Made by a program: the position numbers and the translations under genes. DNA of 64,000 bases from an uncultured Candidatus Nitrosopumilus sp. (GTDB lineage Archaea > Thermoproteota > Nitrososphaeria > Nitrososphaerales > Nitrosopumilaceae): positions 1,095,560 to 1,159,559 of the forward strand of contig CATOSM010000001.1 of NCBI GenBank assembly GCA_951812645.1. The letters are read 5' to 3'. The notes beneath the pieces are model-generated. The model was given only the letters and a program-made list of their open reading frames with translations. It ran no database searches and was not told the DNA's origin. Shown in pieces: positions 34,316-43,168 of this stretch; position 1 is the stretch's first letter, and each line of letters begins with the position of its first letter.

Positions 34316-36067
34316 ATGAATTATGAAAAAACGCTCTCAGATTTTATTAACGAATCATCTAAAATAATTGATAAGAATTTAAAGAAAAAAATCAAAATTG
34401 CAATATTATCAAGCTATACTGTAAATGGCTTAAAGGAAGTAATACGTGTAAAATGCTCGGAATATGGAATTTCGTCTTCAATTTATGAAGGTCAATACAA
34501 TCAATATTCTCAAGAAATTCTTGATACAGACAGTAATTTTTACAAATTCCAACCAGATATAGTATTTTTACTAATAGATACAAGAAATATTTTTGATCAA
34601 ATATATTATTTCTCAGATTCAAAATCAATCGAACAAAAAAAATCTTTTGTTAGTGAAAAAATCTCTGAAATTAATCATTTAATTAATTTTTTCACAGATC
34701 AATCTAATGCAACGATAATTATAACCAATCTAAATATTCCGACTAATTCACCTTATGGTATTTCTGAATTAAAATTAGATTATGGACTATTAGAAATGAT
34801 AAATGAATTTAATTTAAGCTTGAATTCAAATTATAAAAAATCTGAACAAATTGCAATTTTAGATTTTAATTCTTTTGTATCAAAATACGGTGAAGATAAC
34901 ATTTTTGATCCTAGGCAATATTTTTTTGGCAATATTCAAATTAGTATAAAATTTCTACCTAATTTTGGAAATGAAATTGTAAAATATATAATTCCGTATT
35001 TGGGTTTAACAAAAAAATGTTTAGTGTTAGATCTTGATAATACACTATGGGGAGGCATAGTTGGAGAGGATGGATTCAACGGGATTAAACTAGGACCAGA
35101 ACCACCGGGTAATGTGTTTGTTGAATTTCAAAAAATCATACTATCATTACATCAACGCGGAATTATTTTAGCCATTAACAGTAAAAACAATTTTGATGAT
35201 GCCATGCAAATTATAAAAGAACACCCATACATGGTTTTAAAAGAAGAGCATTTTTCTTCAATTAAAATTAATTGGAATGATAAAGTTTCAAACATTAAAC
35301 AGATTGTAGAAGAATTGAATATCGGATTAGATAGTATTGTATTTTTAGATGACGACAAAGTCAATCAAGAATTAGTCAAATCCATGTTGCCAGAGGTATT
35401 TGTGCCTAAATTACCTGAAGATCCATCATTATATTCAAAATATTTACAAAATATTATTGAATTTAGTAATTTACGGATTACTAAAGAAGATAAACAGAGA
35501 GGAAAAATGTATGCTCAACAAAAAATGAGAAATGAATTGGCAACAACTACTCCTGATCTTACAACATTTTTAAAAAAACTTGATTTGAAAATAACTATTA
35601 AAAAAGTAGATGCTTTTTCACTACCTCGTGTATCACAATTAATTTTGAAAACTAATCAGTTTAATTTAACTACAAAAAGATACCAAGAATCTGAAATAGA
35701 ATTAATGGTAAATGATCCGAATTTTTTCATTGGTTATGTCAATGTCAAAGATAAATTTGGAGATAATGGAATTACTGGAGTTTTTATAATTAAAAAAGAA
35801 TCTAAAAAAATTTGGAATATAGATACTTTCTTGTTAAGCTGTAGAGTGATGGGAAGAGATGTAGAAAAAGGTATGTTTGTGTATATAGTTAACGAAGCAA
35901 AAAAACAAAATGTAGAACAAATTAAGTCAAAGTTTATTCCTACACAAAAAAACAAACCTGTAGAAAATTTTTTGCCAAACTGTAATTTTAAAAAAGATGG
36001 TGATTATTGGGTGTATATGGTTAAATCTAAATTATCATTTCCAGAATTTTTGGAAATAGAGGCATAA
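34316..36067 (+). CDS. FkbH-like HAD-family protein (probable glyceryl-ACP synthase type)
   Basis: A 583-residue protein in three parts: an N-terminal SGNH-like region (about 20-225), a HAD phosphatase-like domain with motif I DLDNTLWGG at 239-247 and IVFLDDDKVNQ near 340, and a C-terminal GNAT-like domain (about 400-575; KFGDNGITGVFII, CRVMGRDVEKG). In polyketide pathways FkbH proteins take D-1,3-bisphosphoglycerate, remove the phosphate and load the glyceryl group onto an ACP. The next gene, two bases on, is an ACP. The reaction here is inferred from this pairing. FkbH-like proteins also occur in bacterial surface-polysaccharide clusters, where products are less well known. Confidence 0.87.
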   Translation: MNYEKTLSDFINESSKIIDKNLKKKIKIAILSSYTVNGLKEVIRVKCSEYGISSSIYEGQYNQYSQEILDTDSNFYKFQPDIVFLLIDTRNIFDQIYYFSDSKSIEQKKSFVSEKISEINHLINFFTDQSNATIIITNLNIPTNSPYGISELKLDYGLLEMINEFNLSLNSNYKKSEQIAILDFNSFVSKYGEDNIFDPRQYFFGNIQISIKFLPNFGNEIVKYIIPYLGLTKKCLVLDLDNTLWGGIVGEDGFNGIKLGPEPPGNVFVEFQKIILSLHQRGIILAINSKNNFDDAMQIIKEHPYMVLKEEHFSSIKINWNDKVSNIKQIVEELNIGLDSIVFLDDDKVNQELVKSMLPEVFVPKLPEDPSLYSKYLQNIIEFSNLRITKEDKQRGKMYAQQKMRNELATTTPDLTTFLKKLDLKITIKKVDAFSLPRVSQLILKTNQFNLTTKRYQESEIELMVNDPNFFIGYVNVKDKFGDNGITGVFIIKKESKKIWNIDTFLLSCRVMGRDVEKGMFVYIVNEAKKQNVEQIKSKFIPTQKNKPVENFLPNCNFKKDGDYWVYMVKSKLSFPEFLEIEA

Positions 36068-36069
36068 CA

Positions 36070-36306
36070 ATGTCCGATAAACTATATGAAATAATTTCTA
36101 AAGTGATGAATGTTCCTGCATCATCTTTAGTGGATACTATGGGTCCTGAAAATATAGAGAGTTGGACATCATTTAATGGATATGTTTTACTACATGAATT
36201 AGAAACAGGCTTTGATGTAAAATTTTCTATTGATGAGGTTATGGATGTAAAAACAATCACAGATATCAAAAGACATTTGAAAAATAAAGGAATAACTTTT
36301 GACTAA
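36070..36306 (+). CDS. Acyl carrier protein
   Basis: A 78-residue four-helix carrier protein, the normal ACP size. The pantetheine-attachment site is ESWTSFNGYVLLHELE, with S34 at the place of the DSL serine; the flanking TMGPENIESW resembles ACPs paired with FkbH proteins. DVKFSIDEVMDVKTITDIK follows, the usual helix II-III region. It would carry an acyl group as a thioester after modification by the AcpS at 32365-32727. It starts two bases after the FkbH-like stop and overlaps the following hydratase gene by eight bases, so the three are one translational unit. Confidence 0.9.
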   Translation: MSDKLYEIISKVMNVPASSLVDTMGPENIESWTSFNGYVLLHELETGFDVKFSIDEVMDVKTITDIKRHLKNKGITFD

Positions 36307-36730
36307 TTCTCCATTAGAATATACTTTTGATTCTATCAATGTTGGAACAAATCATGAATTTGGAATAACAGTTACAGAAAAACTTGTATCTAATTTTTCA
36401 GAAATTTCAGGTGATTTTAATCCATTACATATGGATGAAAACTATGCGACCAAAACCAAATTCAAGAAAAGAGTTTGTCATGGAATGTTACTTGCATCAT
36501 TTTTGTCCAGACTTGTTGGAATGTATATGCCTGGAAAAAATGCATTATATTTTTCACAAACTCTTAATTTTACTTCTCCATGTTTTATCAACGATACAAT
36601 CATTGTAAAAGGAGAAGTAATTGAAAAAAATGATGCGACCAAAATCATTACGGTAAAGACTACAATAACCAATCAAAAAAATGAATTAATTCTTAATGGG
36701 GATGCTAAAATTATGATAATGAATAATTAA
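36299..36730 (+). CDS. MaoC-family (R)-specific enoyl hydratase-like protein
   Basis: A 143-residue hotdog-fold protein. FSEISGDFNPLHMDENYA near residue 32-49 carries the catalytic Asp and His of the MaoC/PhaJ hydratase motif, and KRVCHGMLLASFLSRLVGMY near 61 is the usual core helix. Such enzymes hydrate trans-2-enoyl thioesters or dehydrate (R)-3-hydroxyacyl thioesters on CoA or ACP. The start is TTG 36299, inside the ACP gene, which points to coupled translation and an ACP-bound substrate. A role in CoA metabolism is an alternative. Confidence 0.87.
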   Translation: MTNSPLEYTFDSINVGTNHEFGITVTEKLVSNFSEISGDFNPLHMDENYATKTKFKKRVCHGMLLASFLSRLVGMYMPGKNALYFSQTLNFTSPCFINDTIIVKGEVIEKNDATKIITVKTTITNQKNELILNGDAKIMIMNN

Positions 36731-36791
36731 AAAGATAGAAAAATAAATTTTATTTTAGATTGATCTACTCTTAGATTATCAAATCTAATAC

Positions 36792-36860
36792 ATGCGTAAT
36801 AATCAACAACGTATGGGTAAATGTCCTAAAGAATCATTAATGAAAAAGTTTGATCAATAG
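36792..36860 (+). CDS. Possible 22-residue peptide upstream of ncsA
   Basis: A short ORF from ATG 36792 to TAG 36860, basic and hydrophilic (starts MRNNQQRMGKCPKESLM). It overlaps the alternative TTG start of ncsA and lies one base before its likely ATG (36862). It could be a leader peptide, a tiny protein or chance. A TATA-like TTTTATTTTAG at about 36750 lies upstream. Confidence 0.3.
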   Translation: MRNNQQRMGKCPKESLMKKFDQ

Positions 36861-36861
36861 T

Positions 36862-37776
36862 ATGAATTGTGACAGATGTCAAAATCCTGCAGCATATACA
36901 AGGAAATATTCAGGGGAAAAACTATGTTCACAATGCTTCTCAAAATCCATTGTAAGAAAAACTGCTAAAACTATTTCAAAATACAATATGATTAAACATG
37001 ATGATCTAGTAGCAGTTGCTGTATCTGGCGGGAAAGATTCTCTGGCATTATTAAAAATCATTAATGAAATGGCATTAACACATAGTTTTAAGATTAAAGC
37101 AATTACTATTGATGAAGGAATTCCAGGATATAGGAATGAAGCATTAGATATTGTTAGAAAATTTTGTAATGAGTTAAATGTAGAATACAAAGTTTACGCA
37201 TACAAGGATCTTTTTGAATTAGCATTGGATGAAGCACTTGATTTACGAGAAAATGAAAAAACTTCATCATGTTCAATTTGTGGAACGTTAAGAAGAAGAG
37301 CAATAGACTATGCTGCCAGAGACATAGGAGCAGATGTAATTGCAACAGGCCACAATCTTGATGACACACTACAGACATTTGTCATTAACATGCTTTCTGG
37401 AGATACAACTAAAATTGGATGGATGGATCCAGATACATCTGCAAATGATCTGAGAAAAATAAAACCATTTTGTGAGATTTATGAATCGGAAATAGTGTTT
37501 TATGCATTTACAAATGATATGCCATTTCAAGCAGAACCATGTCCGCACATGAATGAAGGAATAAGAACAGAAATTCGTGAATTTCTAAATTCATTAGAAA
37601 ACCAACACAGCGGAATTAAAAATAATTTGTATCAATCAATTCTTAAAGTTTCTACATCAGTAAAAAATTCCAACTCTAAAGAAAAAACAAAATGTGAAAA
37701 ATGTGGAAACGGTTGTACAGGTAACGTATGCGCAGTGTGCAGTGTGGTTTTAAAACTAAAAGAAAACCAAACCTAA
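36862..37776 (+). CDS. ncsA: tRNA 2-thiolation ATPase NcsA/Ncs6 (TtuA/CTU1 family)
   Basis: Adenylates and helps thiolate tRNA uridine 34, using ATP and a sulfur carrier protein. From ATG 36862 the protein has 304 residues. A zinc finger (MNCDRCQNPAAY, LCSQCF) opens it, the PP-loop VAVSGGKDSLAL is near 53-64, the CSICGTLRRR cysteines near 137 may bind an Fe-S cluster, and a second zinc finger closes it (KCEKCGNGCTG, CAVCSVV). ATGHNLDDTLQTF is the conserved ATP-site loop. TTG 36850 is an alternative start but would interrupt the leader region. Confidence 0.9.
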   Translation: MNCDRCQNPAAYTRKYSGEKLCSQCFSKSIVRKTAKTISKYNMIKHDDLVAVAVSGGKDSLALLKIINEMALTHSFKIKAITIDEGIPGYRNEALDIVRKFCNELNVEYKVYAYKDLFELALDEALDLRENEKTSSCSICGTLRRRAIDYAARDIGADVIATGHNLDDTLQTFVINMLSGDTTKIGWMDPDTSANDLRKIKPFCEIYESEIVFYAFTNDMPFQAEPCPHMNEGIRTEIREFLNSLENQHSGIKNNLYQSILKVSTSVKNSNSKEKTKCEKCGNGCTGNVCAVCSVVLKLKENQT

Positions 37777-37779
37777 TGC

Positions 37780-37788
37780 AAATATAAC
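37780..37788 (+). promoter_or_regulatory. Putative TATA element of the SRP RNA gene
   Basis: AAATATAAC lies about 20-28 bases before the first paired base of the SRP RNA, close to the spacing of an archaeal TATA box. The exact transcription start is not known. Confidence 0.4.
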
Positions 37789-37805
37789 ATACTTTCTTAG
37801 CAAAA

Positions 37806-38126
37806 TCGGTAGTAGGTAGGATCAGGGTGCCAGCCGTGCCCTATTCTGAAACCGGCTATATGCAGAGATCAGCAACTGCTGGGTAAATCTCTAGAAGGAT
37901 AATTCCCGCTTGGTGTGCGGAAATGAAATCACGCCGAGGCGGGTGGGTGCAGGACTAGAAATATCCGAAGGGATAACTTCTAAGACCGAACTATCGAAAG
38001 GGATGAGGTCCGGGAGGGAGCAATCCTAAGGTAGAGCATCCACGCTTCCTCGTCAACGTGGCGGATCTTGTACGCCTTGAAATGGGACTATTCGTCTAGA
38101 CTGGAGCCAGCAGAACTACTACCTTT
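37806..38126 (+). ncRNA. Signal recognition particle RNA (archaeal 7S RNA)
   Basis: A gene-free segment of about 320 bases with strong RNA structure. The ends pair exactly: GGTAGTAG at 37808-37815 with CTACTACC at 38116-38123, forming helix 1. The Alu-domain-like part reads GGTGCCAGCCGTGCCC then TGAAACCGGCTA near 37848. The SRP54-binding helix 8 contains AGGTCCGGGAGGGAGCA near 38005, the most conserved SRP RNA motif. The length and paired ends match archaeal SRP RNA. It would scaffold SRP19 and SRP54 for protein targeting to the membrane. A TATA-like AAATATAAC is at about 37780-37788. Confidence 0.85.
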
Positions 38127-38152
38127 ATAATTAAAACAAAAATTCCAGTTTT

Positions 38153-38485
38153 ATGGAAGGAATAATCTCATTTGGAAATAAAAGAAGCTATGATGAGTTT
38201 AAAAAACAAATTCCTGCTTCAGTGTTACCATTATTTGATTCAATTAGAGAATTTTGCTTCTCTCTAGGAGATAAAGTGCTTGAAGATGTAAGAATGCACA
38301 GAGTGGTTTTTTGCAAATCAATGACTTTTAGGTGGTTTGCAGATGTAGAGCCAGAAAGAGAAGGAGTCATTATAAAAATTCAAAAAAGTCGAAAAGAGCC
38401 AGTACAAATTATACATATACAGACAGGACAGGAAATTTCAGAAATAAAGCAAATCATCAAGAATGCTTTTGAAGGAATTCACTAG
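38153..38485 (+). CDS. Small conserved protein, possibly DUF5655-like
   Basis: A 110-residue soluble protein (FGNKRSYDEFKKQIPASVLP, CFSLGDKVLEDVRMHRVVFC, FADVEPEREGVIIKIQKSRK, IHIQTGQEISEIKQIIKNAF). The pattern of a short helix followed by strands resembles the DUF5655 domain, seen in some nuclease-associated proteins, but I am not certain. No catalytic motif is visible. It is convergent with acylphosphatase, whose stop overlaps by four bases. The start is ATG 38153. Confidence 0.65.
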   Translation: MEGIISFGNKRSYDEFKKQIPASVLPLFDSIREFCFSLGDKVLEDVRMHRVVFCKSMTFRWFADVEPEREGVIIKIQKSRKEPVQIIHIQTGQEISEIKQIIKNAFEGIH

Positions 38486-38760
38486 TATAATACATCAAAT
38501 TTTGTAAATTCTTCTTTAAATTCTTCATTACGTATTTCCACATCTTCAACTCTTGCATTGGCAGGACCACCGTGAGCCCATTCAATCAATCTACTAATGT
38601 TATCAACTTCGCCTTCTAAAACAGCTTCAACTCTACCATCTTTGAGGTTTTTTACCCAACCAAAAACATCGTTTTTCTTTGCTGTTACCTTTAATGTCTG
38701 TCTGAAAAATACACCTTGTACCTTACCGGTTACAAAAATTCTAACACGCTGTTTTGACAC
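38482..38760 (-). CDS. acyP: Acylphosphatase
   Basis: Hydrolyses acyl phosphates such as carbamoyl phosphate and 1,3-bisphosphoglycerate. The 92 residues are the typical size. VTGKVQGVFFRQTLK at 10-24 holds the substrate-binding Arg (R21), GWVKNLKDGRVEAVLEG near 34-50 holds the catalytic Asn (N39), and the helix FxRxxxxA plan follows. It is not clear which acyl phosphate it removes in this organism. Confidence 0.93.
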   Translation of the reverse strand: MSKQRVRIFVTGKVQGVFFRQTLKVTAKKNDVFGWVKNLKDGRVEAVLEGEVDNISRLIEWAHGGPANARVEDVEIRNEEFKEEFTKFDVLY

Positions 38761-38807
38761 AAAGAATATTCTAGTAAGTTACTAATCAATTTTAGGTTAA
38801 GAAAAAA

Positions 38808-39560
38808 CTATTTTCTTTCTTTGATTCTTGCTCTACCAGTCTTTCTTGCAGCAATGCTGCCCACCTTTGCACCAGGAGGAGCATCTCTTGAAACTGTAGA
38901 ACTTTGTCCAACATGCTGATGACGGCCACCACCGTGTGGGTGTACATATGCTGCTTGAGCAACACCCCTTACAATTGGATATTTCTTTCCTTTAGCTTTA
39001 AAACTACGCCATTTGTTACCTGCGCTCATAAAGTGTCTCTCACTTGCACCACCACCGGCTAAAGTACCAATCATAGCTCGGTTTTTAGGATTAAGAGTAG
39101 CAAACTTACCAGATGGAAGTTTAACAGTCACACCATCATCACCATGTGAAAAGATTGTTGCGTCAGTTCCTGCTGATTTGACAATAGCACCTCCATCTCC
39201 AAAATGTTTCTCAATATTACATACGATTGTTCCATCAGGGATATTTTGAACACTGATGACATTTCCTTTTTTGATTTCTGATTTTAATCCAAATTGTAAA
39301 GTTGAACCTACTGTGGTTCCAAGAACCGCAGGTACAAACGAGACAGAACCATCTTCAAATCTTACTTTTGCCAGGGGTGCTTCTCTGCCACGCTCGTGAA
39401 CAAGATCGATAATTTCACCCTCATGCTGTTCTGCTAGTGGGAAACGAGGATAATTTGCTTTTGCGCCTACTTTTCCAGTAGATGTAGATCTAAACTGATT
39501 GCCTCCACGGCCTCGTCTTCGAACTAATGGCCTCTTACCCAAGTTGATCGTTTCCGACAC
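38808..39560 (-). CDS. rpl2: Large-subunit ribosomal protein L2
   Basis: Archaeal uL2, part of the peptidyl transferase region. The 250 residues fit. GKRPLVRRRGRGGNQFRS opens the protein, SGKFATLNPKNRAMIGTLAG lies near 150, and the conserved VRGVAQAAYVHPHGGGRHQH near 200 includes the His near the catalytic centre. The C-terminus is KVGSIAARKTGRARIKERK, as in other archaea. It stands alone here rather than in an L2-S19-L22 operon, a common split in Thaumarchaeota. It is divergent from cdc48, with 85 bases between them. Confidence 0.95.
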   Translation of the reverse strand: MSETINLGKRPLVRRRGRGGNQFRSTSTGKVGAKANYPRFPLAEQHEGEIIDLVHERGREAPLAKVRFEDGSVSFVPAVLGTTVGSTLQFGLKSEIKKGNVISVQNIPDGTIVCNIEKHFGDGGAIVKSAGTDATIFSHGDDGVTVKLPSGKFATLNPKNRAMIGTLAGGGASERHFMSAGNKWRSFKAKGKKYPIVRGVAQAAYVHPHGGGRHQHVGQSSTVSRDAPPGAKVGSIAARKTGRARIKERK

Positions 39561-39616
39561 AAAGAGAATTTTAAGCTTGTGGTGTTACCTGTTACTTTCG
39601 ATAATTACCACAAAGG

Positions 39617-39624
39617 TATAAAAA
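39617..39624 (+). promoter_or_regulatory. TATA box of the cdc48 gene
   Basis: TATAAAAA lies 22-29 bases before the ATG at 39646, the normal archaeal TATA distance for a leaderless or short-leader mRNA. A/T-rich sequence surrounds it. Confidence 0.55.
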
Positions 39625-39645
39625 TTAGAATTCAGGCCATTATGT

Positions 39646-41832
39646 ATGAGTCAAAATGCTCTTTCTTTGAAAGTTCTCGAGGCATATACACGAGATGTCG
39701 GAAGAGGAGTGGCAAGAATTGATTATGACTCTATGGACACATTAAATGCCTCAACAGGGGATGTTATTGAGATTAAAGGTAAACGAAGAACAGTGGCAAA
39801 ATGTCTTCCACTTTATCCTTCAGATGAGGGTAAAGGAATTATCAGAATTGATGGACTTGGAAGAAATAATTCAGGAATAGCAATTGGGGATACAATATCG
39901 GTTAGAAAAATAAAAGCAGTGGCTGCAGAAAAAGTAGTAGTTGCACCACTAGAAGCAATTCCTCCAATAGATGAAAGGTATCTTGCAGATGCACTAGAGA
40001 GCGTTCCTTTGATAAAAGGAGATAATGTCATGGTCCCATACTTTGGTGGACGTTTGACTTTTCAAGTAATCGGAGTAAATCCATCAGCTGATGCTGTTTT
40101 AGTTACTCAGAAAACTGTTTTCCACATTGCAGAAAAAGGTGAGACATTACGCGGAGTTCCACAAGTAACCTATGAAGACATTGGTGGGATTCATAATGAG
40201 ATTAAAAAAGTTAGAGAGATGATTGAACTTCCATTAAGACATCCTGAAATTTTTGAAAAGTTGGGTATTGAAGCTCCAAAAGGAGTGTTGCTGTATGGTC
40301 CGCCTGGTACAGGTAAGACATTACTTGCAAAAGCGGTAGCAAATGAAAGCAATGCACATTTTATCAGTATTTCAGGTCCAGAAATTATGAGCAAGTTTTA
40401 TGGTGAAAGTGAAGCAAGGTTAAGAGAAATTTTCAAAGAAGCAAGGGAAAAAGCACCATCAATTATCTTTGTTGATGAAATAGATTCAATTGCTCCAAAA
40501 AGAGAGGAAGTCACAGGAGAGGTGGAACGAAGAGTTGTTTCTCAAATGTTATCATTGATGGATGGATTGGAGGCAAGGGGTAAAGTAATTGTAATTTCTG
40601 CAACCAACAGACCAAACGCAATTGATCCAGCACTCAGAAGACCAGGTAGGTTTGACAGAGAAATCGAGATCAAAGTACCTGATAAGAAAGGAAGAAAGGA
40701 CATTCTTGCGATTCACAGTAGAAACATGCCTTTGGGTGAAGATGTCAATCTAGACAAAATCTCATCAGTTAGTCACGGATATGTCGGTGCAGACTTGGAA
40801 TATCTTTGCAAGGAAGCTGCAATGAAATGCCTGAGAAGACTATTACCAGTATTGAATTTAGAGGAAGAAAAACTTCCGCCAGAGACTTTGGATAAATTAA
40901 TTGTAAATCATGAAGATTTCCAAAAAGCACTGATCGAGGTAACCCCATCAGGAATGAGAGAGGTTTTCATTGAAAACCCAGATGTAAAATGGGATGATGT
41001 GGGAGGATTAGAAGATGTTAAGCGGGAATTACAAGAGGCTGTAGAATGGCCAATGAAATATCCAGGCCTTTATGACAAATTGGGTCACAGCATGCCAAGA
41101 GGAATATTATTACACGGTCCAAGTGGTACTGGTAAAACATTACTTGCAAAAGCGGTAGCTACTCAAAGTGAAGCAAATTTTGTTTCAGTCAGAGGTCCCG
41201 AACTCTTATCAAAATGGGTAGGAGAATCAGAAAGAGGCATTAGAGAAATTTTCAAACGTGCACGCCAATCCTCACCATGTGTTGTATTCTTTGACGAAAT
41301 AGATTCAATTGCCCCAATTAGGGGTGCAGGTGGAGAAACCGCAGTTACTGAAAGAGTCGTAAGTCAATTACTGACAGAATTAGACGGAATGGAAAACATG
41401 CACGGAGTAATAGTATTAGCAGCAACAAATAGAGCAGATATGATTGATCCTGCATTGTTAAGACCAGGTAGGTTCGATAAGATTATCCAGATCCCACTTC
41501 CAGACAAAGAAAGCAGAAAGAGTATTTTGAAAATTAATGCAGATAAGATTCCAACAATTAGTGAAGAAAGTGATCCTAAACATGTTGATTTCGACAAACT
41601 TGCAGAATTAACTGATGGACTAAGTGGTGCAGATACTGCATCCATTGCAAACACAGCAGTATCTCTAGTAATTCACGAATTCTTGGACTCACATCCGGAT
41701 GTTAAAGATATTGAAAAAACTACAATTGATGCCAAAGTTTCTATGAAACACTTTGAGGAGGCAGTAAAGAAAGTAAGGGAACAAAAGGATCTCAAGATGG
41801 GCGAGAAACTAGTAGCTTCCTATTACAGGTAG
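39646..41832 (+). CDS. Cdc48/VAT-type AAA+ ATPase
   Basis: Hexameric unfoldase of 728 residues, in archaea a partner of the 20S proteasome or of stress control. The N-terminal double-psi barrel region (about 1-175) is followed by two AAA domains: the first has GPPGTGKT at 218-225 and [12 protein letters not shown] near 280, the second has GPSGTGKT near 491 (Ser in place of the usual Pro) and [13 protein letters not shown] near 545. The protein ends VASYYR, a possible Hb-Tyr-X-like tail for docking on the proteasome. TATA box at 39617. The start is ATG 39646; ATG 39642 is out of frame. Confidence 0.93.
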   Translation: MSQNALSLKVLEAYTRDVGRGVARIDYDSMDTLNASTGDVIEIKGKRRTVAKCLPLYPSDEGKGIIRIDGLGRNNSGIAIGDTISVRKIKAVAAEKVVVAPLEAIPPIDERYLADALESVPLIKGDNVMVPYFGGRLTFQVIGVNPSADAVLVTQKTVFHIAEKGETLRGVPQVTYEDIGGIHNEIKKVREMIELPLRHPEIFEKLGIEAPKGVLLYGPPGTGKTLLAKAVANESNAHFISISGPEIMSKFYGESEARLREIFKEAREKAPSIIFVDEIDSIAPKREEVTGEVERRVVSQMLSLMDGLEARGKVIVISATNRPNAIDPALRRPGRFDREIEIKVPDKKGRKDILAIHSRNMPLGEDVNLDKISSVSHGYVGADLEYLCKEAAMKCLRRLLPVLNLEEEKLPPETLDKLIVNHEDFQKALIEVTPSGMREVFIENPDVKWDDVGGLEDVKRELQEAVEWPMKYPGLYDKLGHSMPRGILLHGPSGTGKTLLAKAVATQSEANFVSVRGPELLSKWVGESERGIREIFKRARQSSPCVVFFDEIDSIAPIRGAGGETAVTERVVSQLLTELDGMENMHGVIVLAATNRADMIDPALLRPGRFDKIIQIPLPDKESRKSILKINADKIPTISEESDPKHVDFDKLAELTDGLSGADTASIANTAVSLVIHEFLDSHPDVKDIEKTTIDAKVSMKHFEEAVKKVREQKDLKMGEKLVASYYR

Positions 41833-41864
41833 TTTTAATAAAATCGTAAATCTAATTCTCATAA

Positions 41865-43154
41865 ATGTCAGAGTATACTGGATATGATGGGAATTCTTTA
41901 GAATTTCTAAAAACAAACAAAATTTCAATTGGAGATTCTGTAAAGATTTTGGCAGATATTACATATTCAGGAATAATTATGCCCAGATACGAACATAATG
42001 ATGATAAACATATTGTTTTGAAATTAAAAAGTGGATACAATGTTGGTTTAGAAATTTCCAAAATTACAGAGATTAAAAAAGAATCATCTTCAGAAAAAAT
42101 CATTGAGCAAAATAAAGAAATTTTAAAAAATGAAAAATTGCCAAATATTTTATTATTGTCAACTGGAGGTACAATTGCCAGTAAAATTGATTATAGAACA
42201 GGCGCAGTTACGCCGGTATTAACTGCTGAAGAGTTGAATTCTTCTGTTCCAGAACTTGCTAAAATTGCAAATATGGACACCAAAGTTTTGTTTTCAGAAT
42301 ATTCTGAAAATATTATGCCAGAACATTGGTTAAAAATTGCTGAAACTGTAAAAGAGTATTCTAATTCAGATTACTCTGGAATCGTCATTGCGCATGGAAC
42401 GGATACAATGCACTATACATCATCGTATCTTTCTTTTTCACTAGCAGGTTTCCCAATTCCAATAGCTCTAGTAGGCTCACAAAGATCATCGGATCGTGCA
42501 TCATCAGATGCTGCGCTGAATCTCATCGGAGCTACAAAATTTCTTACAGAATGTAAAGTCAATGGTGTTTACATTTCAATGCATCAAGATGAAAATGATG
42601 AGACGATATCATGTCACATTGGAACTCGAGTAAGAAAGAACCATACAAGTAAGAGAGGTGCATTTCAAACAGTAGGAGATGATCCTGCGTTTCTAATCGT
42701 AAATGATCAAATTCATAATAATTTGAAAACAGAATTTTTTACGACAGATCAATTTGAACCTAAAATAGAGATAAACGAAAAAGTTGCTTTGGTAAAATAC
42801 TATCCAGGGTATGATCCAGACATGTTAAAAAACATCATAGATGCAGGACACAAGGCCATTATTTTTGAAGGTACAGGACTAGGACATATTGGCAAAAACA
42901 TGTATCCAATAGTAAAAATGGCAAATGAAAAAGGCATTTTCATGGGAATGACCTCACAGTGTGTAGATGGCAGGGTTAGAATGACAGTTTATGAAAGTGG
43001 GAGAGATCTTCTTGATTTAGGCATAGTGCCACTAGAAAACATGATTCCAGAAGTTGCCGTGGTAAAAGCAATGTGGGCTACAGGAAACACTGAAAATTGT
43101 GAAGAAATTAAAGAAATTATGCTAAATAAAATCGCATCAGAATTTTCAACATAG
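41865..43154 (+). CDS. gatD: Glutamyl-tRNA(Gln) amidotransferase subunit D
   Basis: Asparaginase-like subunit that releases ammonia from glutamine for GatE. The 429 residues begin with the GatD-specific N-terminal barrel (about 1-75), followed by the asparaginase domain: LLLSTGGTIASKIDYRTGAV near 95 (first catalytic Thr), IAHGTDTMHYTSS near 173 (second Thr and Asp) and GSQRSSDRASSDA near 202 (Lys is displaced by S in some members). Archaea that lack GlnRS use GatDE to make Gln-tRNA(Gln). gatE follows after 14 bases. A tRNA-Gln lies about 7 kb downstream. Confidence 0.93.
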   Translation: MSEYTGYDGNSLEFLKTNKISIGDSVKILADITYSGIIMPRYEHNDDKHIVLKLKSGYNVGLEISKITEIKKESSSEKIIEQNKEILKNEKLPNILLLSTGGTIASKIDYRTGAVTPVLTAEELNSSVPELAKIANMDTKVLFSEYSENIMPEHWLKIAETVKEYSNSDYSGIVIAHGTDTMHYTSSYLSFSLAGFPIPIALVGSQRSSDRASSDAALNLIGATKFLTECKVNGVYISMHQDENDETISCHIGTRVRKNHTSKRGAFQTVGDDPAFLIVNDQIHNNLKTEFFTTDQFEPKIEINEKVALVKYYPGYDPDMLKNIIDAGHKAIIFEGTGLGHIGKNMYPIVKMANEKGIFMGMTSQCVDGRVRMTVYESGRDLLDLGIVPLENMIPEVAVVKAMWATGNTENCEEIKEIMLNKIASEFST

Positions 43155-43168
43155 TCAGGATTATCAAT

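Noticed and set aside
37806-38126. RNase P RNA
   Set aside because: The P4-type conserved boxes were not seen, while the SRP helix-8 motif and exactly paired ends fit SRP RNA.
38153-38485. SRP19 or another SRP protein next to the SRP RNA
   Set aside because: The residues show none of the SRP19 motifs; the neighbour relation is probably chance.
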